Below, in pieces: positions 17,135-25,709 of a stretch of DNA of 64,000 nt. The notes beneath the pieces were generated by a model that saw only the letters and a list, made by a program, of their open reading frames with translations, was not told where the DNA came from and made no database searches. A program made the translations under genes and the position numbers. The first letter of the stretch is position 1. Each line of letters opens with the position of its first letter. The stretch lies in the NCBI RefSeq assembly GCF_014648495.1, contig NZ_BMRF01000013.1, positions 1 to 64,000 on the forward strand, in the 5' to 3' direction. The DNA is from Actinomadura cremea (GTDB lineage Bacteria; Actinomycetota; Actinomycetes; Streptosporangiales; Streptosporangiaceae).

Positions 17135-20100
17135 CACCGCTTCCTCTCCTGCTCGCCGCCGTCGTCCAGTGCGTGCTCCGCCCGGCCGATCAGGCTCGCG
17201 TAGCGGTCGGCGCGCTGCTCGGCCAGGAGTTTCTCCTTGGCCAGGGTCTCTCTCGTGTCGGTGACGCCGGCCCGGCGCCGATCGAGGTCGTCGCACAGGC
17301 CGTACAGCTCGGCCATCGCCCCGGGCCGGCCGTCGCCGCCCCGGATGAAGGCGTCCGTCCAGCGTTCCGCCGAGTCGCGCAGCCAGGCCAGCACGAGCAG
17401 CTTGTTGGCCTCGGCCTTGCGCTCGTCGGCGAGGTCCCGGTACAGCGCGTACGCCTCGGAGACGGCGTGCGCGATGCGGAAGAGGCCGCCGGCCATGTCG
17501 GCGCCGTCCAGCAGGCTCGCCGCGTCGCCGGGTGTGATCACCATGTCGAGGTGCGCGGCGATCTCCACCACGACGTCGGGGTTCAGCTCGGCGGCCGGCT
17601 GCACGACGGCCAGCGCGCCGTGCAGGTAGGCCTTGCGGTCGTCGCGGCGGGCGGGGCGGGCCAGGAACCCGGCGGGCACGCCGGTCCGCTGTCCCGGGAA
17701 GGCGCGGCGGTAGGCGAGCGCGGAGACGCGGCGCGACATCCGGGTGCGGGCCTGGGCGGTCCACGCCTCGATCCGCCGGTCCAGTTCGTCGTCCCACTCG
17801 TTCAGCCGCTGCTGGAACCGCGCGTCGCTCGTCCAGGTCCCGAATTTGCGGGCGCGGGCCCGGCGCATGTCCTTGTCCTTCTCCTCCATCGCTTCGTGCG
17901 CCAGGGCTCGGGTGAAGTCGACGGCCGTGCGGGTGAGACGCCCCTCGGCCTCGGCCGCCAGCGTCCGGCCGGTCTCGGCCAGCTCCGCGAACTCGCGTTC
18001 GATCCCCTCGTACTGGGCGATCTGCGCGCCGCGCTCCTCGATGAACCGCCGGGCGTCGGCGTGCACCGCGGTGAGGCGGGCCACTCCGCCGTGCAGCAGG
18101 CTGACGTCGGCGGCGTTGGCGTCCAGCAGGTGCCGCAGTTCGCGGAACGCCTTGGCGAACTCGCGGAGCCCGTCCCAGGAGCGGAAGGCGTCGTAGTCGG
18201 CGCCGCTCCCGCCGCGCCGCATCCCGCCGCCGACCTGGTGGGGGTCCGCGGCGATTCCGAAGACGCGGTGGGCGGCGACCCGCCGGCCGCCTCCCGCGGC
18301 GGCCAGCAGGACGCGCAGGCCGTTCTCCCGGTCCTCCACCTTGGCCTTGAAGTGGGGGTCGTAGCGGGGGTCCCCGCCCAGTTCGTCGATCTTGTTGATG
18401 ACGAACAGGACCCGGTCTCCCTTGGGCAGGTGCCCGCTCTCCCGGTCGCCGCGCAGCAGGAGCCTCAGGTCGTCGCGGTCGTCGGCCACCTGGCTGGGGT
18501 TGGCCAGGTAGATCACGGCCGCGGCGTCGGCGATGGCGGCGCGGGCGAGGGGCGCGTCCGGGTCGCGGCCGCTGCGGAATCCCGGGGTGTCGATCAGCAG
18601 CAGCCCGTTCCACTCGTAGGCGGTGACCCGGTCGGTGACGGGTCCGGCACCGACGTTCAGACCGTCCGGCACCGGATCGCCGGTCTCGAGGAACAGCCGC
18701 CTGATGAAGGAGGTCTTGCCCGTGCTGTAGGCGCCCACCACCACGACCCGCGGCCGCCGGTCCCCCGCCAGCGCCGCGAGTTCGGCCAGGGCGGGCCCGG
18801 CGTCCCGGTCGCCGTGCAGCACGCGGGCGAGCTCGTCGAGCCATGCCCGCCCCGTGCCCGGCACGGGAACCTGCACCGTCCTCGACCAGGACGCGCGGAC
18901 GCGCTCGAAGACCGTCGGGTTGAACGGGCGGGCGACCCGCCGCGGTCGCCGGGGTCTCTCCCCCGGATCCTTGAGGCCCTGTTCGTCCCGGAGCCACGAT
19001 TCGCCGAGCCACAGGTCGGCCGGCCTCTCCCCGGCCCGCCAGGCCGCCTGCCGGTAGGCGGCCGCCAGGACCGCGGAGCCGTCACCGGCGTACGGCAGCG
19101 CCCGGACGACCTGGTCGATCCGCGCCCGAGAGGTCCCGGTGCCCGCGACGATCCGGCGCAGGACGATGGCCTGCCGTAGCGCCGTGTCGAGCCCGGCGAG
19201 CACGGCTTCGATCACCGGTGTCTCGCATTTCGCGACCACTTCGGCTTCGAGGGCGTCCAGCGCACGCCGGACCGCCTCCCGGCTGTCGGCCCGGCTCTGC
19301 TGCTGGGCTTCCAGCCTGCGCTTGGCGGCGAACCTGCTTCCGAGGCGGCCGGCGACCCTGCCGACCGCGTACAGCACGCCGCCCGCCAGGCCCCCGATCA
19401 ACACCGCCCAGCCCAGGGGGTTCCAGATGTTGACCAGAGCCGCGACACCGGCGGCCCCCAGGGCCCCCACCCCGCCGGCACGGGCGACGTAGCCCGTACG
19501 GCGCAGTAGGTTCCCGGCGTTGCCGCGGATTCGCACCGACCGCCGTCCGAGCACGTCCAGGTCCGCCTCCACCGACGTCGCCGTCAGGGTGAGGCGGTCG
19601 GTGATGTAGTCCTCGAACCCTTCCGCCACGGTCTTGACCGCCTCCTCGATGGCGGCCTCGTCGAAGACCGCGGCGGCGAACTCCTCCGCGGTGCGTCCCT
19701 TCCGCTTGTTGAACGCCTGGTCGACGAAGGTGTCGGCGGCCCGCTCGGCCGCGGCCCGGACCGGGCCGAACGCGGCCGCGGCGAGGTTGTCCAGGTGCCG
19801 CCGCGCCTCGCCGACGGGCGGTGCCTGGAAACCGCCGCCGCGCAGTCCTTCGAGCCGCTCGGCGGACGCCCTCACCCGCTCGAGCAGGGGGTCGGGCGGG
19901 TCGGTGCGCGGAAAGCGCTCCGGCGCCCCGAGCAGCCGGAGGAGGTCTTCGATGCCGCTCTCATGACTTTCGGCGATTTCGGCGCAGGCGGATCCGAGGG
20001 CGCTCAGCTCGGTCTCGGCCCGCCGCAGTGCGCCGTGCACCTGGGTGGTGAGGGAGCCCAGCCGGAGTTGGAGGGGGTCGGTGACCAGGGCGGTCCCGAC

Positions 20101-20991
20101 CAGCAGTTCCAGCGCGGGCATGTTGGACTGCTGCTCGAGAGTGCGGTTCCCGCCGTCGCGGCTCGCCCGGCGGTACGTGTCGGGATGGGGGCAGCGCAGC
20201 GGTTCCCGGTACCGAGCGGCGAACGCCTTCCAGGCGTTCACCGCGACGACCGGCACGTCGAACATCCCGATCTCGCGCAGCTCGGTACGGATGTTGTCGG
20301 CGTGCCCGGCCACTTGCTCCGAATGGAAGGCGCGCGCCTCGGCGCTGGGCACGCTCAGCGGTTCGCGCCAGACCGGATTGCGGGCGTTGAGGACGGCGAT
20401 CACGGGTTTGCCGTACCGGGCGACCCACTCGGCGATCTTGGCGAACTCGGCCGCCTGCTGGTTCTGGGTGTCGAAGCCCAGGAGCACCACGTCGGCGGCG
20501 ATCACCGCCCGCCGCGCGGCGTCCTCCCGCGCCTCCGCGGAGTCCGTCCCCTCCCAGCCGCCGATGCCGGGCGAGTCCGTCAGCCGGCACGCGCCCCACC
20601 GCCTGGTGACGATCTCGGTGGTGTAGTCGTTCCTGCCCGGGGAGATACCGACTCCGTCGCCGTGCAGGAGCGCTTCGACCAGGGTGCTCTTGCCGGCGTT
20701 GGTACGGCCGAACACCACGAGGTGGAAGGCGTCGAGTGCATGCAGGCGCTCGTTCACCAGTTCGGAGATCTCTCGGATCACGGTTCTTTCGGTCGCCTCG
20801 TAGGACGCCGAGAGGTCCGCGGTGCCCGGGTCGGCGGCGGCACCGTCCACGGTCGCCCGGGCCCGGTCCTCGCCCAGTTCGCGGATCAACCGGTTCAGAC
20901 TCCCCGCCATCTCCCTGGCGATCGGAATGCTTTCCGCCACCGCCGCGGAAACGATCTCGTCGAACGACGCTGCCGCCATCACGTCCCCCAT
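17134..20991 (-). CDS. double dynamin-like GTPase with membrane segment
   Basis: A 1285-residue protein with two complete GTPase heads in one chain. Head 1 has P-loop GRTNAGKST (95-103), DSPGIGGW as G3 and LNARNP in the G4 region. Head 2 begins near residue 750 with GAYSTGKTS, then DTPGFRSG and VINKIDELGG (NKxD intact). Between them are helical stalk sequences and a hydrophobic hairpin, roughly residues 515-550 (NIWNPLGWAVLIGG and following), like the membrane-binding paddle of bacterial dynamins. Head-to-tail fused dynamins occur in other bacteria (DynA-type) and can tether or fuse membranes. An alternative ATG at 20979 has GGGGGA just upstream and may be the real start. First gene of the GTPase-GTPase-TIR operon. 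Confidence 0.85.
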   Translation of the reverse strand: MGDVMAAASFDEIVSAAVAESIPIAREMAGSLNRLIRELGEDRARATVDGAAADPGTADLSASYEATERTVIREISELVNERLHALDAFHLVVFGRTNAGKSTLVEALLHGDGVGISPGRNDYTTEIVTRRWGACRLTDSPGIGGWEGTDSAEAREDAARRAVIAADVVLLGFDTQNQQAAEFAKIAEWVARYGKPVIAVLNARNPVWREPLSVPSAEARAFHSEQVAGHADNIRTELREIGMFDVPVVAVNAWKAFAARYREPLRCPHPDTYRRASRDGGNRTLEQQSNMPALELLVGTALVTDPLQLRLGSLTTQVHGALRRAETELSALGSACAEIAESHESGIEDLLRLLGAPERFPRTDPPDPLLERVRASAERLEGLRGGGFQAPPVGEARRHLDNLAAAAFGPVRAAAERAADTFVDQAFNKRKGRTAEEFAAAVFDEAAIEEAVKTVAEGFEDYITDRLTLTATSVEADLDVLGRRSVRIRGNAGNLLRRTGYVARAGGVGALGAAGVAALVNIWNPLGWAVLIGGLAGGVLYAVGRVAGRLGSRFAAKRRLEAQQQSRADSREAVRRALDALEAEVVAKCETPVIEAVLAGLDTALRQAIVLRRIVAGTGTSRARIDQVVRALPYAGDGSAVLAAAYRQAAWRAGERPADLWLGESWLRDEQGLKDPGERPRRPRRVARPFNPTVFERVRASWSRTVQVPVPGTGRAWLDELARVLHGDRDAGPALAELAALAGDRRPRVVVVGAYSTGKTSFIRRLFLETGDPVPDGLNVGAGPVTDRVTAYEWNGLLLIDTPGFRSGRDPDAPLARAAIADAAAVIYLANPSQVADDRDDLRLLLRGDRESGHLPKGDRVLFVINKIDELGGDPRYDPHFKAKVEDRENGLRVLLAAAGGGRRVAAHRVFGIAADPHQVGGGMRRGGSGADYDAFRSWDGLREFAKAFRELRHLLDANAADVSLLHGGVARLTAVHADARRFIEERGAQIAQYEGIEREFAELAETGRTLAAEAEGRLTRTAVDFTRALAHEAMEEKDKDMRRARARKFGTWTSDARFQQRLNEWDDELDRRIEAWTAQARTRMSRRVSALAYRRAFPGQRTGVPAGFLARPARRDDRKAYLHGALAVVQPAAELNPDVVVEIAAHLDMVITPGDAASLLDGADMAGGLFRIAHAVSEAYALYRDLADERKAEANKLLVLAWLRDSAERWTDAFIRGGDGRPGAMAELYGLCDDLDRRRAGVTDTRETLAKEKLLAEQRADRYASLIGRAEHALDDGGEQERKR

Positions 20992-21423
20992 GAAGAACGA
21001 TGCCCCGAGAAGAACTATACGAGCTCAAAGGGCATTCTTTACCTCCCCATGGGGTGCGCGAAAATTACGGCCATGCTGAATTTCAGGTACCATCCACCCC
21101 GAAATGAGGTGGCCACTATCGGTCGCGAGTCGCCGGATTCACCTGGCCAGATTCGGATCACCCGCAGAAATGATCTTCAGCGCCGGCGGCCGCGACGACC
21201 GGTGCCGGATCGCGCCTCCGGCACCGCGCGGAAAGAACCGATCACCGACGAAGGCGGGACCGCACCCAGCCGCTATGCCGGTTATCTCCCCCGGTTGCCG
21301 TCACTGTCCGGATCGACCTTGCGGAAGCATCCGACACGGCCGCGATCCCCTCTTCCACCACGCACCGAAGTGCGGCGACAATGGGCGATGAGCGTATTTG
21401 ACCGTTGAACGCGGAGGCTTGGA
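20992..21423. other. divergent intergenic region, relatively AT-rich
   Basis: A 432-base spacer between the GTPase/TIR operon (minus) and the membrane-protein gene (plus). It must hold both promoters. Its first ~190 bases have lower GC than the surroundings. No gene, RNA or long repeat was recognised. Confidence 0.5.
21014..21019 (-). promoter_or_regulatory. candidate -10 for the GTPase/TIR operon
   Basis: TATAGT on the minus strand lies 22 bases upstream of the ATG at 20991, giving a short leader. No good -35 hexamer is seen at the expected distance, so an activator or alternative sigma factor is possible. The local sequence is noticeably more AT-rich than the genes on either side. Confidence 0.4.
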
Positions 21424-21843
21424 GTGGCCGAAGAGGGCGCCGTCCTGAGTTCTGATCAAGTCAAGCATCTGGAGTTCATCCAGGCGGTCGTCACCCGCCA
21501 CGCGAACGGATCGTTCCTCATCAAAGGGTGGACGCTGACGCTCGTCACAGCCCTGCTCGGCCTGTCCCTCAACAAGACGGATTGGAAGCTCTTCCTCTCC
21601 GCACTGCTGCCCATTCTCGGATTCTGGCTGCTCGACTCCTACTTTCTCCGCCAGGAACGGCTGTTCCGCAGGCTTTACGACGCGGCCCGCGTTCCGGAGA
21701 GCACAGTGGATCTGTTCTCCATGAACACCGCCGGCTTCAGCGAGCAGGTTCCGTTCCCGCGCGTGGCGGCGTCACGCACCATCGCCGGGTTCTACGGCGG
21801 GCTGGCCTCGATCACCGTGGCGGTCACGGTCCTGGTGCGCTGA
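21424..21843 (+). CDS. small three-helix membrane protein of unknown function
   Basis: A 139-residue protein from a GTG at 21424, with GGAGG about 7 bases upstream. Three hydrophobic segments are visible: FLIKGWTLTLVTALLGLSL (~31-49), FLSALLPILGFWLLDSYFL (~57-75) and FYGGLASITVAVTVLV (~123-138). A charged RQERLFRRLYDAARVPE stretch follows the second helix, probably cytosolic. The KGW and LDSYFLRQE motifs look family-like, but I cannot name the family with confidence; it resembles small multi-helix membrane proteins that accompany conflict systems. It is divergent from the GTPase/TIR operon and its 3' end overlaps the convergent HIT gene by 20 bases. Confidence 0.75.
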   Translation: MAEEGAVLSSDQVKHLEFIQAVVTRHANGSFLIKGWTLTLVTALLGLSLNKTDWKLFLSALLPILGFWLLDSYFLRQERLFRRLYDAARVPESTVDLFSMNTAGFSEQVPFPRVAASRTIAGFYGGLASITVAVTVLVR

Positions 21844-22258
21844 GGACCGCCGCGGCCCCGATCCGGTCGATCGCGGCGGCCTCCTCCTCGGCGCCGACGC
21901 GCGGCTCTTTCGGCCAGATGTCCCCGAACCCGTCGCCGTGCCAGCGCGGGACCAGATGGACGTGAAGGTGGAAGACGGTCTGGGTCGCGGCCTCGCCCGC
22001 GGACGTGATGACGTTGAGTCCGTCCGGCGCCAGCGCCTCCCGTGCGGCGTGCGACAGGCGCAGGACCGCGTCCGTCAGGTGGTGCGCGTCTTCGGGCGGG
22101 ACGTCCCAGATGTCGGCGGAGTGCCGGCGTGGGACCACCAGCAGGTGCCCGGGATTGGCCGGGCGCAGCGGGGCGAACGCCACGGCGGCCGCACCGGCCA
22201 GGACGATCCGAGCGGGAAGTTCTCCCGCGACGATCGCGCAGAACTGGCAGTCGTCCAT
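21824..22258 (-). CDS. HIT-family nucleotide hydrolase/transferase
   Basis: A 144-residue histidine-triad protein. The catalytic triad is in FHLHVHLVPRW (H-x-H-x-H), preceded by NPGHLLVVPRRH and an N-terminal CQFCAIVAGELPA segment typical of the HINT/Fhit-like branch. Family members hydrolyse nucleotide phosphoramidates or dinucleoside polyphosphates. The ATG at 22258 is preferred because AGAGGGG lies about 8 bases upstream; an in-frame GTG at 22267 sits too close to that site. The last 20 bases overlap the convergent membrane-protein gene, so the two transcripts are antisense at their ends. A metabolic role is as likely as a defence one. Confidence 0.88.
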   Translation of the reverse strand: MDDCQFCAIVAGELPARIVLAGAAAVAFAPLRPANPGHLLVVPRRHSADIWDVPPEDAHHLTDAVLRLSHAAREALAPDGLNVITSAGEAATQTVFHLHVHLVPRWHGDGFGDIWPKEPRVGAEEEAAAIDRIGAAAVLSAPGP

Positions 22259-23016
22259 CGCGTTCACCCCTCTGGTACCGAACCGTTCGCGCGCCTGCGG
22301 CTCACGCCGACGACGGAGCCTACGTGATCGTGCCCGACGTGCCGCGAGGCGAACACCCGGCGACCACCCGAAGGGAGGCGGCGCTGAGCGGACGGTCCCC
22401 GAGTGGCGGCCTGCGGGAGCTTCGCGGGCGGCGGCGGATCGGCAGTGCGGGAACGCCCGGCCGGTAGGCGACTCCTTGCAAGTACGGCCTGACGTCACGG
22501 ACCCGGATCGTGCCGGACCGTTCGACGGCCGCGCGGCCCGGCGGCGCGGGCGAACGTAAGGGCGCGAGGAGGAGTCGGACGGCGTCCGCACGCGACCGCC
22601 GGAGGACGAGCGGGCAAGCGCGGGCGCGAACTCGGGCCCCAGTCCCCTCCGGAGGCGGCGCGGACGGCTGTCGTCTTCTCGAGTGGGGCCGGTAGTGGAC
22701 AGGACGGACGACGTCAGGGCAGAGGCACGACGGGGCGGACCGTTCGGGGACCGTGTGCGGGAACGAGCACCGCCGGGCGGGCCGGGGGGCGAGTACGGCG
22801 GCGTGGGCGCGGGGCGCGGCGCCCAGGCGCGGGCGTCGCCAAGTCGCGGATGCCGACGGCTGCGCCGTCCCGCCAGGCAGCGGACGAGGGCGATCGGGGC
22901 GGCCGTCCGTCGTGCCGGTGATCGCGGCGGTCGGGACACCTCGGCGCGGGCGGGACATCGCCGTGGGACGGTAGGGCGCGACGTTCTGTCGGTCCCGCGG
23001 CATACGCTCGCGCGGC
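22259..23016. other. 758-base region without a convincing gene
   Basis: Very GC-rich. Open frames exist on both strands but their translations are Arg/Pro/Ala-rich low-complexity sequence with no recognisable motif, as expected of non-coding high-GC DNA. The last ~20 bases, with CATACGCT about 9 bases before the ATG at 23017, could be a -10 region for a nearly leaderless transcript of the next gene. Confidence 0.5.
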
Positions 23017-23361
23017 ATGAGGGAAGCTGAGGTCGTCGAGGCGTTCCGCACGTGGTTGGCGTCCGAGTCGTGGACGCCGGTCACGCCCACGGACCGATAC
23101 ACCGACGTCGAGGCCGTCCGCGGCTCGGAGCGCCTGGTGTGCGAAGCGAAGGGCACCACGTCCGATGCCGGTCTGGACTGCGACACCGCCTACGGCCAGT
23201 TGCTCCGGCGGATGACCGACCCCGCCCCCGGAATCCGCTACGCGCTCGTCGTGCCCTCCTCCACGCTGCGGGCCGGGCTCCGGGTGCCCCGGTGGGTACG
23301 CGACCTGCTCCGGGTGACCGTGTACGAGGTGCGGGACGACTTGACGGTGGCGCGGCACTGA
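23017..23361 (+). CDS. small PD-(D/E)XK-like nuclease-fold protein
   Basis: A 114-residue protein with the core of a restriction-endonuclease-like fold: an N-terminal helix (EVVEAFRTWLAS), Asp30 in RYTDVEAV, then Glu43-x-Lys45 in LVCEAKG, a helix AYGQLLRRM carrying a glutamine, and the strand YALVVPSS. The D-x12-E-x-K spacing is right for metal-dependent phosphodiesterases. The strong context suggests a small nuclease or nuclease-derived protein; it has no fused DNA-binding domain. It stands alone, with non-coding DNA on both sides, inside the insert that splits DISARM. The fold assignment is motif-based and needs structural comparison. Confidence 0.65.
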   Translation: MREAEVVEAFRTWLASESWTPVTPTDRYTDVEAVRGSERLVCEAKGTTSDAGLDCDTAYGQLLRRMTDPAPGIRYALVVPSSTLRAGLRVPRWVRDLLRVTVYEVRDDLTVARH

Positions 23362-24412
23362 CACCACCCCGCAAATGCAGGACGACGCCGGGGGCGGCGG
23401 CGGTGCGGTCGGCGTGGCCGTGCCGGTCTCGTCCGCCTGTAGGTCGTGGCCGTCGGCCTGGACCACCTGCCCGGTGGCCGGGCGGCTGGGCGGCGGCGGA
23501 CGGGCTGTGGGGTGGAGAGCCGATGGCGGGTGCGGAGTGCGTAGGAGGCGCACGGGCCGGGGAACGGCGCGTCCGTCACGACCGGCCCGGGGTCGAATGC
23601 CATTACCGGCCGGCCCGGATATGGGACGAACGTGCGCGGACGGGCCATGCCGGCCCGGCGCGTGCCCACGCGTTTGGGTGTGGGGCCCAGCCTCGGCCGC
23701 CCGTTTCGCACCGAGCGCGGCGCCGGACGAACGGCGACATCCGTCCGTCCGGCCCCTTGCGCACGGGGCGGTGACCGGCCGCCTGGCCCGGGGGGCGCCG
23801 GACGCGGAGTTTGTGTGGGCGCGGTTTGCGGGTGGTTCGTGTAGCGCGCGGGCCGATCTGCGCAGGCCGCCTTGTACTGCGGGTGCGTGAGGGCGCGGAC
23901 GAGGCGGCGCGCTGCGAGGCGGGCACGGGCGTTGGGCCGGTGGACGGTGGACGGACGTGGACCGGGGCGCGGGCCGGTGCCGCGCCCCGGTCCACGGAAG
24001 ATCGCCGCCGCCGGATGGGCGGACGGGACGGGCCTGCGTGCGTCGTCGATAGGCGGTGAAGCACGCGCCCCTGCGGTGCCGGATCGGCCGGTTGCCGGTG
24101 AGCCGTGGTCGGGACGGTCGCGGGGCGGCACCCGGACACGCGACGCGGAGTTTCCCAGGATGGAGCGGTGGCGCTCGTTACGCGGTTCGGCGGTGGCGGT
24201 GAAGCGGGACGGCACCGCAGGGAGCAGTTGGACGGGGCCGGGCTCAAGGGCGTCCGGTCCAAGGCTGAACGGATGGGTGGGCAGGACGATAGGCACGGTG
24301 GCCTGCACGTTGAGTGCGTCCGGCGTACCCATGGACGGACGGGCCCGCGCGCGGACGGCAACGCGGGCCCGAACGGGTGGATGGATGGGGGCGAAGGGGG
24401 GAGCCGTTCGGA
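23362..24412. other. 1.05-kb region without a recognised gene
   Basis: Strongly G-rich on the plus strand over much of its length and lacking codon structure; translations in all frames are low-complexity. It contains one notable hairpin (23957-23995). It may be degenerate sequence left by insertion or deletion events, but no relict of a named gene was recognised. Confidence 0.5.
23957..23995. terminator. strong isolated hairpin
   Basis: GTGGACCGGGGCGCGG (23957-23972) pairs perfectly with CCGCGCCCCGGTCCAC (23980-23995) around a 7-base loop. It lies ~600 bases after the nuclease-like gene and ~420 bases after the DUF397 gene on the other strand. There is no T-run, which is common for actinomycete terminators. 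It could equally be a structured element of unknown role. Confidence 0.45.
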
Positions 24413-24607
24413 TTACCGGACGGGACGTCCCTTGAGCCCAGCCACCAGCGCTCCGAACTCTGACAACGTCAGCCGGATGAACCCGCCGGAGCGATCCTTC
24501 GAGTCGCGAACCCCAACCCCGGGTGCGTCCGCAAGTCGTCCCAGCTCAACGCAGACGTCGTCGTTCGCCGAACCGCTGTGGGAGCTCTTGCGCCACTGGA
24601 CGGTCAC
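24413..24607 (-). CDS. DUF397 protein (first of two)
   Basis: A 64-residue DUF397 protein, with the family opening VQWRKSSHSG, the central CVELGRLAD, VGVRDSKDRSGG and a final SEFGALVAGLK helix. DUF397 proteins are small partners of DUF5753 helix-turn-helix regulators in actinomycetes and are thought to bind or modulate them. The ATG at 24607 comes two bases after the stop of the second DUF397 gene, so it is the last gene of a three-gene unit. DNA-binding motifs are absent. Confidence 0.92.
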   Translation of the reverse strand: MTVQWRKSSHSGSANDDVCVELGRLADAPGVGVRDSKDRSGGFIRLTLSEFGALVAGLKGRPVR

Positions 24608-24609
24608 GG

Positions 24610-24798
24610 CTACTCCTTCGGGAGCCGCTTGATCTCGTCCACCAGCCCCGCGAACTCGGACGTGGTCAGGTTGAGCTGCCCGCCGGAGGGGTCCTTGGAG
24701 TCACGCACGCCGACACCTTGAACGAGTCGTCCCAGCTCAACGCAGGCCTTGTCACTCACACCACCGCTGTACGAACTTTTGCGCCACCGGACGATCAT
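24610..24798 (-). CDS. DUF397 protein (second of two)
   Basis: A 62-residue paralogue of the neighbouring DUF397 protein: VRWRKSSYSG, ACVELGRL, VGVRDSKDPSGG and SEFAGLVDEIK. It overlaps the stop of the upstream regulator gene in an ATGA, so the two are translationally coupled. Tandem duplication of DUF397 behind one regulator is common in Streptomyces and relatives. Confidence 0.92.
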   Translation of the reverse strand: MIVRWRKSSYSGGVSDKACVELGRLVQGVGVRDSKDPSGGQLNLTTSEFAGLVDEIKRLPKE

Positions 24799-25610
24799 GT
24801 GTATCTCTCCAAGTACCGGTTGATCACGTTCCGAGAATCATCCTCAGACAAGGCTTTTGCGCCGATCCGTTCAAATATATCCCCCATCTCTCTCACCTCG
24901 CTCGGCGACTCGATCAAGCGTCCACCAAGCTGAGCGCCCGCATAAGCGACGTCACGACTCTCTAGCCGAATGATCTGGAGCCCACCATCCACCCCGCGCG
25001 TCCCTCCCGCCGAGAAGGGGACGATCCGGAGGATGACACGGTATTCGTCCACCAACTCCAGCAGGTAGCGGAGCTGACTCGCCATCACTTTGCCACCGCC
25101 GACCTCCTGAGCCAGCGCAGCTTCACTCAGCAGCACCCAGAGGTCGGGGGCATCCTCCCGGTCGAGGATGGTGGCCTTGCGCTCAGCTCGTTCGCACAGC
25201 TCCGTCTCGATGCCCCTCGCGGATCCTCCCAGCAGCAGCGAGCGCGTGTACTCCTCGGTCTGCAATGGGTGCGGAACCGCCTGACCATGATAGGCCCTGA
25301 TTGATTTCGCCTGTTGCTCATATGCGGCGAACTGCCCGAACCAATCTGGATCATGAGCCATTCGGGCATACCAGAGCATTACCTGCAGAAGTCCGCCAGT
25401 GTCGTATCGCTCATCAAGCTTCACCAAGTGACCTTCGTGTGGACGCAACCTCCCCGCCTCCATGTTGGAAACAGTCGACCGGGCGACGTTGAGTATCCGG
25501 CCGCACTGAGTGAGCGAGAGACCAGCCTTCTCACGGAGAAAGCGCAGGTAGAAGGCCAGGAAGTGCCACTGGGACGCCTTTGGGTCGAGGGGGTCTCGGA
25601 CGATCGGCAT
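24795..25610 (-). CDS. XRE-family regulator with DUF5753 (WhiJ-like)
   Basis: A 271-residue regulator. Residues ~15-75 form a Cro/CI helix-turn-helix (REKAGLSLTQCGRILNVARS, TVSNMEAGRL). The rest is a DUF5753 sensor-like domain (YEQQAKSIRAYHGQAVPHPLQTEEY, LWVLLSEAAL, LRIVPFSAG). The ATG at 25610 is chosen because AGGAG lies five bases upstream; the GTG two codons earlier overlaps that site. Proteins of this type with DUF397 and a small ATPase form WhiJ/AbaA-type loci that affect development and secondary metabolism. Its likely operator is the inverted repeat at 25624-25651, between it and the divergent ATPase gene. Confidence 0.9.
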   Translation of the reverse strand: MPIVRDPLDPKASQWHFLAFYLRFLREKAGLSLTQCGRILNVARSTVSNMEAGRLRPHEGHLVKLDERYDTGGLLQVMLWYARMAHDPDWFGQFAAYEQQAKSIRAYHGQAVPHPLQTEEYTRSLLLGGSARGIETELCERAERKATILDREDAPDLWVLLSEAALAQEVGGGKVMASQLRYLLELVDEYRVILRIVPFSAGGTRGVDGGLQIIRLESRDVAYAGAQLGGRLIESPSEVREMGDIFERIGAKALSEDDSRNVINRYLERYT

Positions 25611-25623
25611 GACCACTCCTGTT

Positions 25624-25663
25624 GCTCGTTGTTTAGGTCAACACAACGAGCGTAAGCACGCTC
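25624..25663. promoter_or_regulatory. overlapping inverted repeats, candidate operator
   Basis: GCTCGTTGT (25624-25632) is repeated inverted as ACAACGAGC (25643-25651) with a 10-base spacer, so the half-sites lie about two helical turns apart, as for a dimeric helix-turn-helix protein. A second dyad GAGCGT-aagc-ACGCTC (25648-25663) overlaps its right arm. Both lie between the divergent regulator and ATPase starts and could control both. Confidence 0.6.
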
Positions 25664-25709
25664 GGTGATCCTTGTCACAGAAATCTGGAAACGAGGCAAG
25701 GACGGGACG

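Noticed and set aside
15242-19012. A 1256-codon frame extending the second GTPase upstream
   Set aside because: The added N-terminus is an out-of-frame reading of the first GTPase; the real start is the ATG at 17134.
14204-20991. Thoeris as the identity of the TIR operon
   Set aside because: No ThsA-type SLOG or sirtuin protein is present; the partners are dynamin-like GTPases.
22320-24361. Several 170-360 codon frames between the HIT and DUF397 genes
   Set aside because: Translations are Arg/Pro/Ser low-complexity sequence without motifs or ribosome sites; only 23017-23361 looks like a protein.
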